43,057 nt of DNA from Actinomycetes bacterium (lineage in GTDB: Bacteria; Actinomycetota; Acidimicrobiia; Acidimicrobiales; Palsa-688): NCBI GenBank assembly GCA_021808665.1, contig JAKBBA010000030.1:1-43057 (forward strand). The letters are read 5' to 3'. Under the pieces are notes generated by a model that was given only the letters and a program-made list of their open reading frames with translations, did not search any database and had not been told where the DNA came from. Position numbers and translations under genes: made by a program. How positions within the stretch are numbered: the first letter of the stretch is position 1; the number at the start of each line of letters is the position of its first letter. Below are positions 34,648-41,864 of the stretch, piece by piece.

Positions 34648-35424
34648 TCAGACTCCCATAGCGTGGAAGCCGCCGTCCACGTGGATGATCTCGCCAGTAG
34701 TAGACGGAAACCAGTCGGAGAGCAACGCGACGCAGGCTTTCGCCACAGCGCTTGGATCTGAGACACTCCACCCTAGCGGGGCGCGACCGGACCAAGCCTC
34801 CTCGAAGGCCGAGAAACCGGGAATTGATTTCGCCGCAACCGACCGGATGGGTCCGGCAGCGACGAGGTTCACGCGAGTGCCGTCCGGTCCCAGGTCCCGA
34901 GCGAGATAGCGCGACGTCGACTCCAATGCGGCCTTGGCGACTCCCATCCAGTCGTATCCCGGCCAGGCAACCGTTGCGTCGAAGTCGAGGCCCACGACCG
35001 ACCCACCTCCGGCGGCCCGCATGAGGTCCCGGAATCCAGCGGAGAGAAGCTTGAGAGAGTAAGCTGACACCTCGATTGCTATCTTCACGTCCTGCCAGCC
35101 GGCTTCAAGGAAGCCCCCCCCGAGGCACGCCGGTGGGGCGAACCCTATGGAGTGCAGAACTCCGTCCAGGCGGCCCCAGCGCTCGTGCAGTTCCTCAGCG
35201 ACTGCCTCGACATGGCCTTCGACGGTCACATCCAGTTCGAGCACGTCAGGGGGGTCTGGCAGGTGGCGGGCAACGCGCCTGGTCAGCGACATTCCCCGTC
35301 CCGCCCCGGTGAGCACTACGCTCGCTCCTTCGCGCTGCGCTAGGTCTGCCACCGCATACGCAAGAGAGTCGTCCGTCAAGACGCCGGTGACCAGGATCCG
35401 CTTACCTTCGAGAACTCCGGGCAT
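34648..35424 (-). CDS. fabI: Enoyl-ACP reductase (FabI/InhA type)
   Basis: NADH-dependent reduction of trans-2-enoyl-ACP, the last step of each elongation round. The 258-residue SDR-like protein begins LEGKRILVTGVLTDDSLAYA, the type found in InhA, with HSIGFAPPACLG at 91-102 and the catalytic pair Tyr157 and Lys164 in GYDWMGVAKAALES. The Phe of the conserved FDA segment is at 148. InhA similarity points to an actinomycete. It is the first gene of the fabI-fabG-fabZ operon and is divergent from acpP, with only 44 bases between the two start codons; TATGGT (35433-35438, minus strand) lies eight bases before the ATG and no ribosome site is seen, so the message probably has a very short leader. 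Confidence 0.93.
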   Translation of the reverse strand: MPGVLEGKRILVTGVLTDDSLAYAVADLAQREGASVVLTGAGRGMSLTRRVARHLPDPPDVLELDVTVEGHVEAVAEELHERWGRLDGVLHSIGFAPPACLGGGFLEAGWQDVKIAIEVSAYSLKLLSAGFRDLMRAAGGGSVVGLDFDATVAWPGYDWMGVAKAALESTSRYLARDLGPDGTRVNLVAAGPIRSVAAKSIPGFSAFEEAWSGRAPLGWSVSDPSAVAKACVALLSDWFPSTTGEIIHVDGGFHAMGV

Positions 35425-35432
35425 GGATGCAC

Positions 35433-35462
35433 ACCATAGGCGCCCGGAGAGAGCGCTAAGTT
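35433..35462. promoter_or_regulatory. Divergent fabI and acpP promoter elements
   Basis: On the minus strand TATGGT (35433-35438) sits eight bases before the fabI ATG. On the plus strand TAAGTT (35457-35462) sits exactly six bases before the acpP ATG. Both fit TANNNT, and the plus-strand spacing is the geometry of a leaderless message. Only 44 bases separate the start codons, so the -35 regions must overlap or lie in coding DNA. Confidence 0.5.
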
Positions 35463-35468
35463 GATGGT

Positions 35469-35720
35469 ATGGACCGCGTAGATGCTTTCAGCACGTTTCA
35501 GGGTTGCGTGGCGGAGGTCTTGGACATAGAACCCGACGAAGTACGAGTCGAGTCGCGTTGGAGGGAAGACCTCGATGCGGACAGTCTTGCCGTCGTCGAG
35601 ATCACTCTTGCTCTTAACGACGCTTTCGCGATCAAGATCCCTGACGTGGATCCAGAGAACCTCCAGACGGTAGGCCAAGCCTTCGAGATCGTCGCGGATC
35701 TGGTTGGTGTAGCCGGTTAG
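35469..35720 (+). CDS. acpP: Acyl carrier protein
   Basis: Carries the growing acyl chain on a 4'-phosphopantetheine attached to Ser39, in the motif LDADSLAVVE. The 83-residue acidic four-helix protein also has VAEVLDIEPDEVRVESRWRE at its start and VDPENLQTVGQAFEIVADLV at its end, typical of type II ACPs. It is divergent from fabI, with start codons 44 bases apart, so both can be controlled from the same short region. The ATG lies six bases after a TANNNT box and no Shine-Dalgarno sequence is well placed, so leaderless translation is likely. The 80 bases after the gene, before ppa, hold nothing evident. Confidence 0.92.
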   Translation: MDRVDAFSTFQGCVAEVLDIEPDEVRVESRWREDLDADSLAVVEITLALNDAFAIKIPDVDPENLQTVGQAFEIVADLVGVAG

Positions 35721-35800
35721 AAGCCCTCTCGGGCCGCCGTCTGGATCTCCGGGTCCGGTTCGAGCTCGTCTCTGGCCTCAGGCGGCTAATCGTTGAAGGC

Positions 35801-36289
35801 CTAGCCAGCTTTGCTTTCTTCGAAGCGGCGCATCGCGATTGCGATCTCGTGCTCGGCGGCCACTCGGTCTCCCCAGCCGCCAGGCTCGGTGGCTTTGTCC
35901 GGCTCTAGGTCTTTGTAGATCTCGAAGAAGTGAGCTATTTCTAAGCGCTGATGTCTGGGGATGTCCTCTAAGTCCTGCACCTGGCTCCAGCGTTGGTCGC
36001 TGTCGGGGACGCACAGGACTTTAGTGTCGACACCTTTCTCGTCGCTCATCTTGAACATCCCCACGGGACGGGCATGAATGTGGCACCCAGGGAAGGTCGG
36101 CTCGTCGAGGATGACCATTACATCCATGGGGTCGCCGTCCTCGGCGACCGTCCTTGGGATGTAACCGTAGTCTTCCGGATACCTGGTGGAGGTGAACAGG
36201 AGCCTGTCAAGCCATATGGCGCCAGTAGCGTCCGCCTCGTATTTATTGCGGGTCCCCTTGGGAATCTCAATGACCACTTCGATCTGCAT
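35801..36289 (-). CDS. ppa: Inorganic pyrophosphatase (family I)
   Basis: Hydrolyses pyrophosphate to phosphate in the cytoplasm, pulling biosynthetic reactions forward. The 162-residue protein has the family I core IEIPKGTRNKYE near the start, YPEDYGYIPRT, and the Mg-binding signature DGDPMDVMV, which fits D-x-D-P-x-D. Length is standard for bacterial soluble enzymes. The start at 36289 is chosen because AAAGGATCC lies directly upstream; an in-frame ATG four codons earlier is possible. It converges with acpP and diverges from the ComF-like gene. Confidence 0.95.
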   Translation of the reverse strand: MQIEVVIEIPKGTRNKYEADATGAIWLDRLLFTSTRYPEDYGYIPRTVAEDGDPMDVMVILDEPTFPGCHIHARPVGMFKMSDEKGVDTKVLCVPDSDQRWSQVQDLEDIPRHQRLEIAHFFEIYKDLEPDKATEPGGWGDRVAAEHEIAIAMRRFEESKAG

Positions 36290-36381
36290 GGATCCTTTCA
36301 TAACACGCCGGAACCCACCGGCGCATCCAAGAATCCTGACCGCCCGTTTGGACGGTCCCAGGTGGATGGGAGGCTTGGGTC

Positions 36382-37149
36382 GTGGCAGCTATGCCGTACG
36401 TCGAAGGCGCCAGATGGCCCCTTGGATATGCGCCGAGAAGGTTCTGTGTCGTGTGCGGTCAGATTCTTGTCCCGCCTGGCATCGCTCCCGGGCGGAAGGG
36501 GCTCTACAGCGCCTGTGAGGTCACCGGAGGTGCCGCTGTCAGCTTCTCCTGCCCCAACAGGTGGTGTCAGCGGGCCGATAGAGGCTTCTCGGTGGTGTTC
36601 TCTGTGGGGGCGTATAAGGACGGCCTTCGAAGGGCCATAACCCGCTACAAGTACCATCGGCAGATAGGTTTGGCTCGTGCGCTCGCTGGGAGCCTCGCGC
36701 GCCACGTCGAGTCCAATCCCACCTGGTACGAGGACTTCGACCTCGTAACGTCGGTCCCGACATACCATGGACCTGGGGCGCGACGTGACTGGGACCCGCT
36801 CGCTGGGATCCTGGAGTCACTGTCACGGCGTCTTGGCCCGAGGTGGGACGTGGTCGCCGATGTCGTGTCGAAGTCCTTCGAGACCCCGGGCATGACCGGC
36901 CTTTCGTGGGCGGACCGTCAAGTCGTAGCGAGCGGGCCGCTGCGAAGAGCGCTGATCGTGCCCGAGGCTGCGGTAGTGCAAGCAGCGAAGGTGCTTGTGA
37001 TCGACGACGTCTTTACGGATGGCAGCACTCTGCGGGAGGTGGCCCTTGCGTTACTCGGGTCGGGGGCAGCCGAGGTAGCCGGACTCGTGATAGCTCGAAA
37101 GGAGTGGTCGGCTGTCCGTCCGTGTGCCGGGCTAACGTGCGGGCCGTGA
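36382..37149 (+). CDS. ComF-like phosphoribosyltransferase-fold protein
   Basis: A 255-residue protein with an N-terminal Cys-rich segment (Cys22, Cys25, Cys57, Cys62; FCVVCGQILVPPG then SCPNRWC), probably a zinc knuckle, and a C-terminal PRTase fold with the PRPP-loop motif KVLVIDDVFTDGSTLREVAL. The middle contains AITRYKYHRQIGLARAL, typical of ComF/GntX-type proteins. Such proteins act in DNA uptake in competent bacteria, but many relatives have no known role. It is followed by a DUF151 nuclease gene that starts inside its stop codon (GTGA), so the two are coupled. No other competence gene is in the window. Confidence 0.75.
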   Translation: MAAMPYVEGARWPLGYAPRRFCVVCGQILVPPGIAPGRKGLYSACEVTGGAAVSFSCPNRWCQRADRGFSVVFSVGAYKDGLRRAITRYKYHRQIGLARALAGSLARHVESNPTWYEDFDLVTSVPTYHGPGARRDWDPLAGILESLSRRLGPRWDVVADVVSKSFETPGMTGLSWADRQVVASGPLRRALIVPEAAVVQAAKVLVIDDVFTDGSTLREVALALLGSGAAEVAGLVIARKEWSAVRPCAGLTCGP

Positions 37150-37592
37150 CGGACGCTGTTGTAAAGGTGACGGTGAGCGACGTGAGGACGGCAGTGCCGG
37201 CCACGCCGGGGGTGGAGGCCGGCCGAGTGACCCTCCAAGAGGAAGAAGCGCCCTACAGATCGGTGTCGGTCGTCATCGCCCAGCCGGAGGCCAAGGCCAT
37301 CCACGTGGCGTGGACCCAGGCGGCTTCTCGAAGACCATCGACTTGGGACCTTTTCGTGGCCGCCCTTTTCGTGCTTGGAGCAGTGGTGGATCGCGTAGTC
37401 GTCACCGCTGTGGAAGACGGCCGGCACTTCTTTGCTCGCATCGAGATCGTAAAAGAGGGAGTGCGCCACCAACTCGACGCCCGGCCCTCCGACGCTATAG
37501 CGCTCGCGCTGCGGACACCTAACTCGGGCATCTACGTCGCCGAGCAGGTCTTCGTTGACATGGGGATAGCTGAGCCTCCCCCAGACAACTAA
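37146..37592 (+). CDS. DUF151 / bifunctional nuclease family protein
   Basis: A 148-residue protein starting at the GTG at 37146, which overlaps the previous stop by four bases. The core VTLQEEEAPYRSVSVVIAQP, FVAALFVLGAVVDRVVVTAV, HFFARIEIVKEG and the closing LDARPSDAIALALRTPNSGI then YVAEQVFVDMGI are characteristic of the DUF151 family, which includes plant and bacterial bifunctional nucleases. Function in bacteria is unclear. The overlap with the ComF-like gene argues for a joint role in nucleic acid handling, which is inference. It converges with valS, 55 bases away. Confidence 0.82.
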   Translation: MTDAVVKVTVSDVRTAVPATPGVEAGRVTLQEEEAPYRSVSVVIAQPEAKAIHVAWTQAASRRPSTWDLFVAALFVLGAVVDRVVVTAVEDGRHFFARIEIVKEGVRHQLDARPSDAIALALRTPNSGIYVAEQVFVDMGIAEPPPDN

Positions 37593-37647
37593 GCCGGCCT
37601 CCCGCTGGTCAGCGACTATGGTCTCTCAAAGGGGAGTTTCACCACCG

Positions 37648-40365
37648 TCATCGGTCAGACGGTTTGCCTTCTGGCGGTGAGAGGACGACTTCGACCGCGA
37701 CCGCGTCCGGCGAGGCCGCGTCAGCTGGCTCGTCGGACGTAGCAAAGGTCATCTTTGCCACGGCGCCGGCCTGGCAGAGGTCGTCGAGGGCAGCTTCGAG
37801 CATCTCGGCTATCTCCTGTCCTGCTCGAACGGTGACCTCGTCGACGGGCGCCCTAAGAGACACACCGGCGTCGGTTTTGGCTTTGCGTATCTCTGCCAGC
37901 ACGCGGATTGCTCCCGCTAGTAGACGTCGGGCCCCTTGCGTAACCTGCCCGCCCTCAGCGGTCACCTCTACCGACCCGGGCGTCACCTCTGCCGACCCGG
38001 GCGTCACCTCAGGCGTTCTTGTCGATGTGTAACCGGTGGGATCTTCAGATGGCCACTGGGACGCGTGTACCGAACCTTCTTGCCACCAAGACCAGACCTC
38101 CTCTGTTACAAATGGCATCACCGGGGCGAAGAGCCTCACGAAAGTAAAGATCCCGACGCGAAGCGCGTACCGAGCGGATGTTGCACGCCCTTCGCCCAGC
38201 GCGCCGTAGGCACGGTTCTTGACAAGCTCCACGTAGTCGTCGCAGAAGCCCCAGAAGAACGCCTCGGTCCGCTCAAGGGCCCGTGCGTAGTCGTAGCCTT
38301 CGAAAGCCGAGGTGACATCCCCGACAAGCTCGTCGAGGGACATCAGAAAAGCAGAGTCCACCGCCTCTAGACTTACCGGAAGCGGCGGGAGAGGCGCAGG
38401 GGAGCCCGCCTTGGCGGAGTCCGGCGTAGGCGGTAATGAGGCGCCTAGGACGAAGCGGGAGACGTTGAGCAGTTTGATCGCCAACCTTCGGCCGATCTTC
38501 ATCTGCGCTTCGTCGAAGGTGGTGTCAGTGCCGGGACGAGCGCTTGCCGCCCAGTAGCGAACGGCGTCGGAACCATAACGGTCCAGGAGGTCAGCAGGGG
38601 TAACGACGTTGCCCTTCGACTTAGACATCTTCTTTCGGTCCGGGTCGAGTATCCATCCTGAGATGGCGGCGTTGCTCCAGGGCAGGGTGCCGTGCTCCAG
38701 GTAGGAGCGCACCACCGTGGAGAACAACCAGGTCCTGATGATGTCGTGCGCCTGGGGTCGAAGGTCCATGGGGAAGACCAGCCCGAACAGTTCGGGGTCG
38801 TCGACCCACCCGCCTGCTATCTGTGGGGTCAACGAGGAAGTGGCCCAGGTGTCCATCACGTCAGGGTCGGCGACGAACCCGCCCGGGCGTCCCCTGTCGG
38901 ACTCGGAGAAGCCCTTAGGTGCCTGTGTGGTCGGGTCCACGGGAAGATCGGCTTCGTCTGCCAGCAGCGGCTTGTCGTAGTCGGGGGAGCCGTCAAGGCC
39001 GAGCCGGTACCACACTGGGAACGGGACGCCGAAGAACCGCTGGCGGCTGACCAGCCAGTCCCCTTGAAGACCGTCGACCCAGTGGGCGAAGCGGGCTGCC
39101 ATGTACGGCGGGTGCCAGTCGAGTTGACGTCCGAGTGAGGCCAGCTCCTCGCGGTGCGAAACCGTGCGGAAGAACCATTGCCGGCTCGTGACGATCTCCA
39201 ACGGGCGGTCGCCCTTCTCGTAGAATTTCACCGCGTGACGAGTGGGTTTGGGGTCACCGACGAGCTCACCAGCGGCGCGCAGCAGTTCGACGGCCGCCTT
39301 TTGGGCCTGGTTCACGCTGCGCCCGGCGAAGCTGGAAGCGTAGATATCCTCTGCCGGGCCGGACATTCCAGTGGGTGGCGTTGAAGCGAAACGGCCGTCA
39401 CGTCCGATCACCGACCGCACTGGCAGGGACAGCTCCCGCCACCAAGTGACGTCTGTCACGTCGCCGAACGTGCAGACCATAGCGGCCCCGGTGCCCTTAT
39501 CCGGCTGGGCGAGCGGGTGGGCGAGCACTGGAACGTCAACCCCGAACACGGGTGTCTTGACTGTCGTGCCGACCAGGCTGGCGTAACGCCCGTCGTCGGG
39601 ATGAGCGACGACAGCCACGCAGGCCGCCAAAAGCTCAGGGCGCGTAGTGTCTATCAGAAGGTCTCGGCCGTCATGCCCGTGGAAGACGATCCTGTGATAG
39701 GCACCGTCGCGCTCGCGGTCCTCCAACTCGGCTTGGGCTACGGCCGTGCGGAAGTCGACGTCCCAGAGGGTCGGAGCCTCGGCGCTGTAGGCTTCTCCCC
39801 GGGCGACAAGCCTGAGAAAAGCGCGCTGCGACGCCCGGCGGGCTGTGTCGCCGATCGTCGTGTAATGCTGCTCCCAGTCCACCGACAGGCCGAGCTGGCG
39901 GAAAAGTGCCTCGAATGCCTTCTCGTCTTGGGTGACGAGACGTCCGCACAACTCCACGAAGTTCGGTCTCGAACACGGCAGCGGATCGACACCCTTGGCC
40001 AGGCCCCCCTCGGCGGGGGGCTTGAAGTCCGGGTCGTAGGGCAGGCTGACGTCGCAGCGCACGCCGAAATAGTTCTGGACTCGTCGCTCTGTGGGGAGGC
40101 CGTTGTCGTCCCATCCCATCGGATAGAAGACCTTGTAGCCTCTCATTCGTTTATAGCGAGCGACGGTATCGGTGTGGGTGTAAGAGAAGATGTGACCCAC
40201 GTGCAGGGACCCCGAGACCGTCGGTGGTGGCGTGTCGATGGAGTACACGTTCTCCCGGCCGCTGGTCGAGCGGTCGAAGCGGTATGTGCCTTCTGACTCC
40301 CAACGGGCGGACCAACGGTCCTCAAGGCCTTCCAGGGTGGGTTTGTCCGCAGCGGATGTCGACAT
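37648..40365 (-). CDS. valS: Valyl-tRNA synthetase
   Basis: Charges tRNA-Val in the cytoplasm. The 905-residue class I enzyme has the HIGH-type motif SLHVGHIF at residues 53-60, the editing domain in the middle (VDTTRPE-like region VIDTTRPELLAACVAVVAHP cut as DLLIDTTRPELLA), and the KMSKS loop RKKMSKSKGNVV at about 575-586. The anticodon-binding domain follows (AFFWGFCDDYVELVKNRAYG). The C-terminus ends with AEIRKAKTDAGVSLRAPVDE and a short tail; the long coiled coil of typical bacterial ValRS is absent. A 7-residue tandem repeat (EVTPGSA, EVTPGSV, EVTAEGG) is inserted between about residues 784 and 803. Divergent from cysS, start codons 20 bases apart; TACCGT (40375-40380) lies nine bases before the ATG. 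Confidence 0.94.
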   Translation of the reverse strand: MSTSAADKPTLEGLEDRWSARWESEGTYRFDRSTSGRENVYSIDTPPPTVSGSLHVGHIFSYTHTDTVARYKRMRGYKVFYPMGWDDNGLPTERRVQNYFGVRCDVSLPYDPDFKPPAEGGLAKGVDPLPCSRPNFVELCGRLVTQDEKAFEALFRQLGLSVDWEQHYTTIGDTARRASQRAFLRLVARGEAYSAEAPTLWDVDFRTAVAQAELEDRERDGAYHRIVFHGHDGRDLLIDTTRPELLAACVAVVAHPDDGRYASLVGTTVKTPVFGVDVPVLAHPLAQPDKGTGAAMVCTFGDVTDVTWWRELSLPVRSVIGRDGRFASTPPTGMSGPAEDIYASSFAGRSVNQAQKAAVELLRAAGELVGDPKPTRHAVKFYEKGDRPLEIVTSRQWFFRTVSHREELASLGRQLDWHPPYMAARFAHWVDGLQGDWLVSRQRFFGVPFPVWYRLGLDGSPDYDKPLLADEADLPVDPTTQAPKGFSESDRGRPGGFVADPDVMDTWATSSLTPQIAGGWVDDPELFGLVFPMDLRPQAHDIIRTWLFSTVVRSYLEHGTLPWSNAAISGWILDPDRKKMSKSKGNVVTPADLLDRYGSDAVRYWAASARPGTDTTFDEAQMKIGRRLAIKLLNVSRFVLGASLPPTPDSAKAGSPAPLPPLPVSLEAVDSAFLMSLDELVGDVTSAFEGYDYARALERTEAFFWGFCDDYVELVKNRAYGALGEGRATSARYALRVGIFTFVRLFAPVMPFVTEEVWSWWQEGSVHASQWPSEDPTGYTSTRTPEVTPGSAEVTPGSVEVTAEGGQVTQGARRLLAGAIRVLAEIRKAKTDAGVSLRAPVDEVTVRAGQEIAEMLEAALDDLCQAGAVAKMTFATSDEPADAASPDAVAVEVVLSPPEGKPSDR
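37959..38012. repeat. 21-base in-frame tandem repeat in valS
   Basis: The unit CGTCACCTCTGCCGACCCGGG (one letter varies between copies) occurs about two and a half times head to tail. It encodes 7-residue units on the minus strand, EVTPGSA then EVTPGSV then a partial EVTAEGG, rich in Pro, Gly and Thr, in a probable surface loop near the C-terminal domain of valyl-tRNA synthetase. Confidence 0.8.
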
Positions 40366-40373
40366 GATCCCGC

Positions 40374-40380
40374 TACGGTA
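40374..40380. promoter_or_regulatory. Overlapping divergent -10 elements of valS and cysS
   Basis: The plus strand has TACGGT (40374-40379) exactly six bases before the cysS GTG. The minus strand has TACCGT (40380-40375) nine bases before the valS ATG. Both match TANNNT and share five bases, TACGGTA on one strand. The start codons are only 20 bases apart, so each gene's -35 region lies in the other's coding sequence and both messages must be leaderless or nearly so. Confidence 0.55.
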
Positions 40381-40385
40381 CTTGC

Positions 40386-41732
40386 GTGCTAAGCCTCTTC
40401 GACACCGCTTTGGGTTACGTGACCGAACTCGAGCCCTCCCGGCCGGGGAAGTTCTCGATATACGTGTGCGGTCCTACGGTCTCAGGGGACCCGCACCTGG
40501 GGCACGGCCGCTTCACAGTGGTGTGGGACGTGCTGCGCCGCTACCTCATTTGGCGAGGCTTGGACGTACGTTTTGTGTCCAACGTCACCGATATAGAGGA
40601 CAAGATCATCGTCCGGGCCCAAGCCGAGGGGCTGCCACCCGGGGAGGTGGCGTCGCGCTACGAAGGGGTCTGGTGGCAGACCATGAGCCGTCTTGGTGTG
40701 ATCCGCCCTGACGAGACCCCTCACGCGACGGGCTGGGTACCAGAGATGGTAGACCTCATCGGGCGTCTGGTCGACTCAGGCCACGCCTACCTGGCCGGGG
40801 ACGGCGTGTACTTTTCCGCCGAGACGGTCGACGACTACGGGCTTCTCGCACGCCAGCCGCTGGACAGTCTGCGAGCAGGGGCGCGACTCGAAGTGTCCGA
40901 GGCTGCCTCCAAGCGCTCACCGGTCGACTTCGTGCTGTGGAAGCTGGCCAAGCCCGGTGAACCCTCGTGGCCGTCCCCGTGGGGACCGGGACGGCCGGGA
41001 TGGCACACCGAGTGCGTGGTGATGTCGCTCGGGCTTCTAGGCGAGGATTTCGACCTGCACACCGGGGGTCTGGATCTGTCGTTCCCTCATCACGAGAACG
41101 AGCGGGCGCAGGCGAAAGCAGATGGCAAGCGGTTCGCGCGCCGTTGGGCGCACAACGGGATGATCGTCGACGAAGGCGGCGAGAAGATGAGCAAGTCCGT
41201 CGGGAACACGCTCTCCCTGCTCGACCTCTTAGACGCCTACGACCCGAGAGCCTTTCGCCTGCAGGTACTCCAAGCTCACTATCGGTCGCCGATGGCGGTC
41301 GGGGCGGGGACTCTAGAGTCGACAGCCGGCGCACTTGAGCGTCTCGACATCTTTGCCCGAGAGTTCGCTGCCGCCTACTCTGCCCTGCCCGACCAGGACG
41401 CCCTAGCGAAGTTCCGAAGCTTCATGGACGACGACCTCGACACGCCTAAGGCGGTCGCACTCGGCTTCGACCTCGTCAAACAGGCACGCTCGGCACGCAG
41501 TGACGAGGCGACGGCCCTGGCGGCAGCCGTGTTCGACATTTTCGAGAAAGCCCTAGGCTTACTTTTGAACCGCGAGTCGAGGGCCGTGCCCGACGCCGTG
41601 CTTCGACGAGCGGCTGAACGCGACGAGGCTCGCGCCCGGCGCGACTGGGGTGCCGCGGACGCCATCAGGGACGAGCTGAAAGCGCAAGGCTGGACCGTCG
41701 AGGACGGCCCTTCGGGTACGACGGTGCGCTGA
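40386..41732 (+). CDS. cysS: Cysteinyl-tRNA synthetase
   Basis: Charges tRNA-Cys. The 448-residue class I enzyme starts MLSLFDTALGYVTELEPSRP, the CysS N-terminus, with zinc ligand Cys28 in YVCGPTVS, the HIGH motif as HLGHG at 37-41, further zinc-site residues in GWHTECVVM and HHENERAQA, and KMSKS at residues 267-271. The relative MshC of mycothiol synthesis is excluded by the YVCGPTV...PHLGHGR pattern and by length. The C-terminal DALR-like domain ends ARRDWGAADAIRDELKAQGW. It starts at a GTG with no ribosome site, six bases after a -10 box, as expected for a leaderless message. Confidence 0.94.
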   Translation: MLSLFDTALGYVTELEPSRPGKFSIYVCGPTVSGDPHLGHGRFTVVWDVLRRYLIWRGLDVRFVSNVTDIEDKIIVRAQAEGLPPGEVASRYEGVWWQTMSRLGVIRPDETPHATGWVPEMVDLIGRLVDSGHAYLAGDGVYFSAETVDDYGLLARQPLDSLRAGARLEVSEAASKRSPVDFVLWKLAKPGEPSWPSPWGPGRPGWHTECVVMSLGLLGEDFDLHTGGLDLSFPHHENERAQAKADGKRFARRWAHNGMIVDEGGEKMSKSVGNTLSLLDLLDAYDPRAFRLQVLQAHYRSPMAVGAGTLESTAGALERLDIFAREFAAAYSALPDQDALAKFRSFMDDDLDTPKAVALGFDLVKQARSARSDEATALAAAVFDIFEKALGLLLNRESRAVPDAVLRRAAERDEARARRDWGAADAIRDELKAQGWTVEDGPSGTTVR

Positions 41733-41783
41733 GATCTGGATCGTTCTGGCGCCTGGACCCGATGCGCTCAAGCTCTGAACGCG

Positions 41784-41812
41784 TTGACATGGCCACCCGG
41801 GAACACTATATT
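41784..41812 (+). promoter_or_regulatory. Near-consensus promoter of the acyl-CoA dehydrogenase gene
   Basis: TTGACA (41784-41789), a 17-base spacer and TATATT (41807-41812), very close to the primary sigma factor consensus and unusual in this GC-rich DNA. The start codon lies about 50 bases downstream with AAAAGG as ribosome site. TTAC-TGGTGG-GTAA (41811-41824) overlaps the end of the -10 and may be an operator. Confidence 0.75.
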
Positions 41813-41864
41813 ACTGGTGGGTAACAAGGTCTGTACCGGCTGAGAAGAAAAGGCAAAAACCATC

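Noticed and set aside
40386..41732. MshC mycothiol ligase
   Set aside because: N-terminal pattern, HLGHG context and length agree with CysS.
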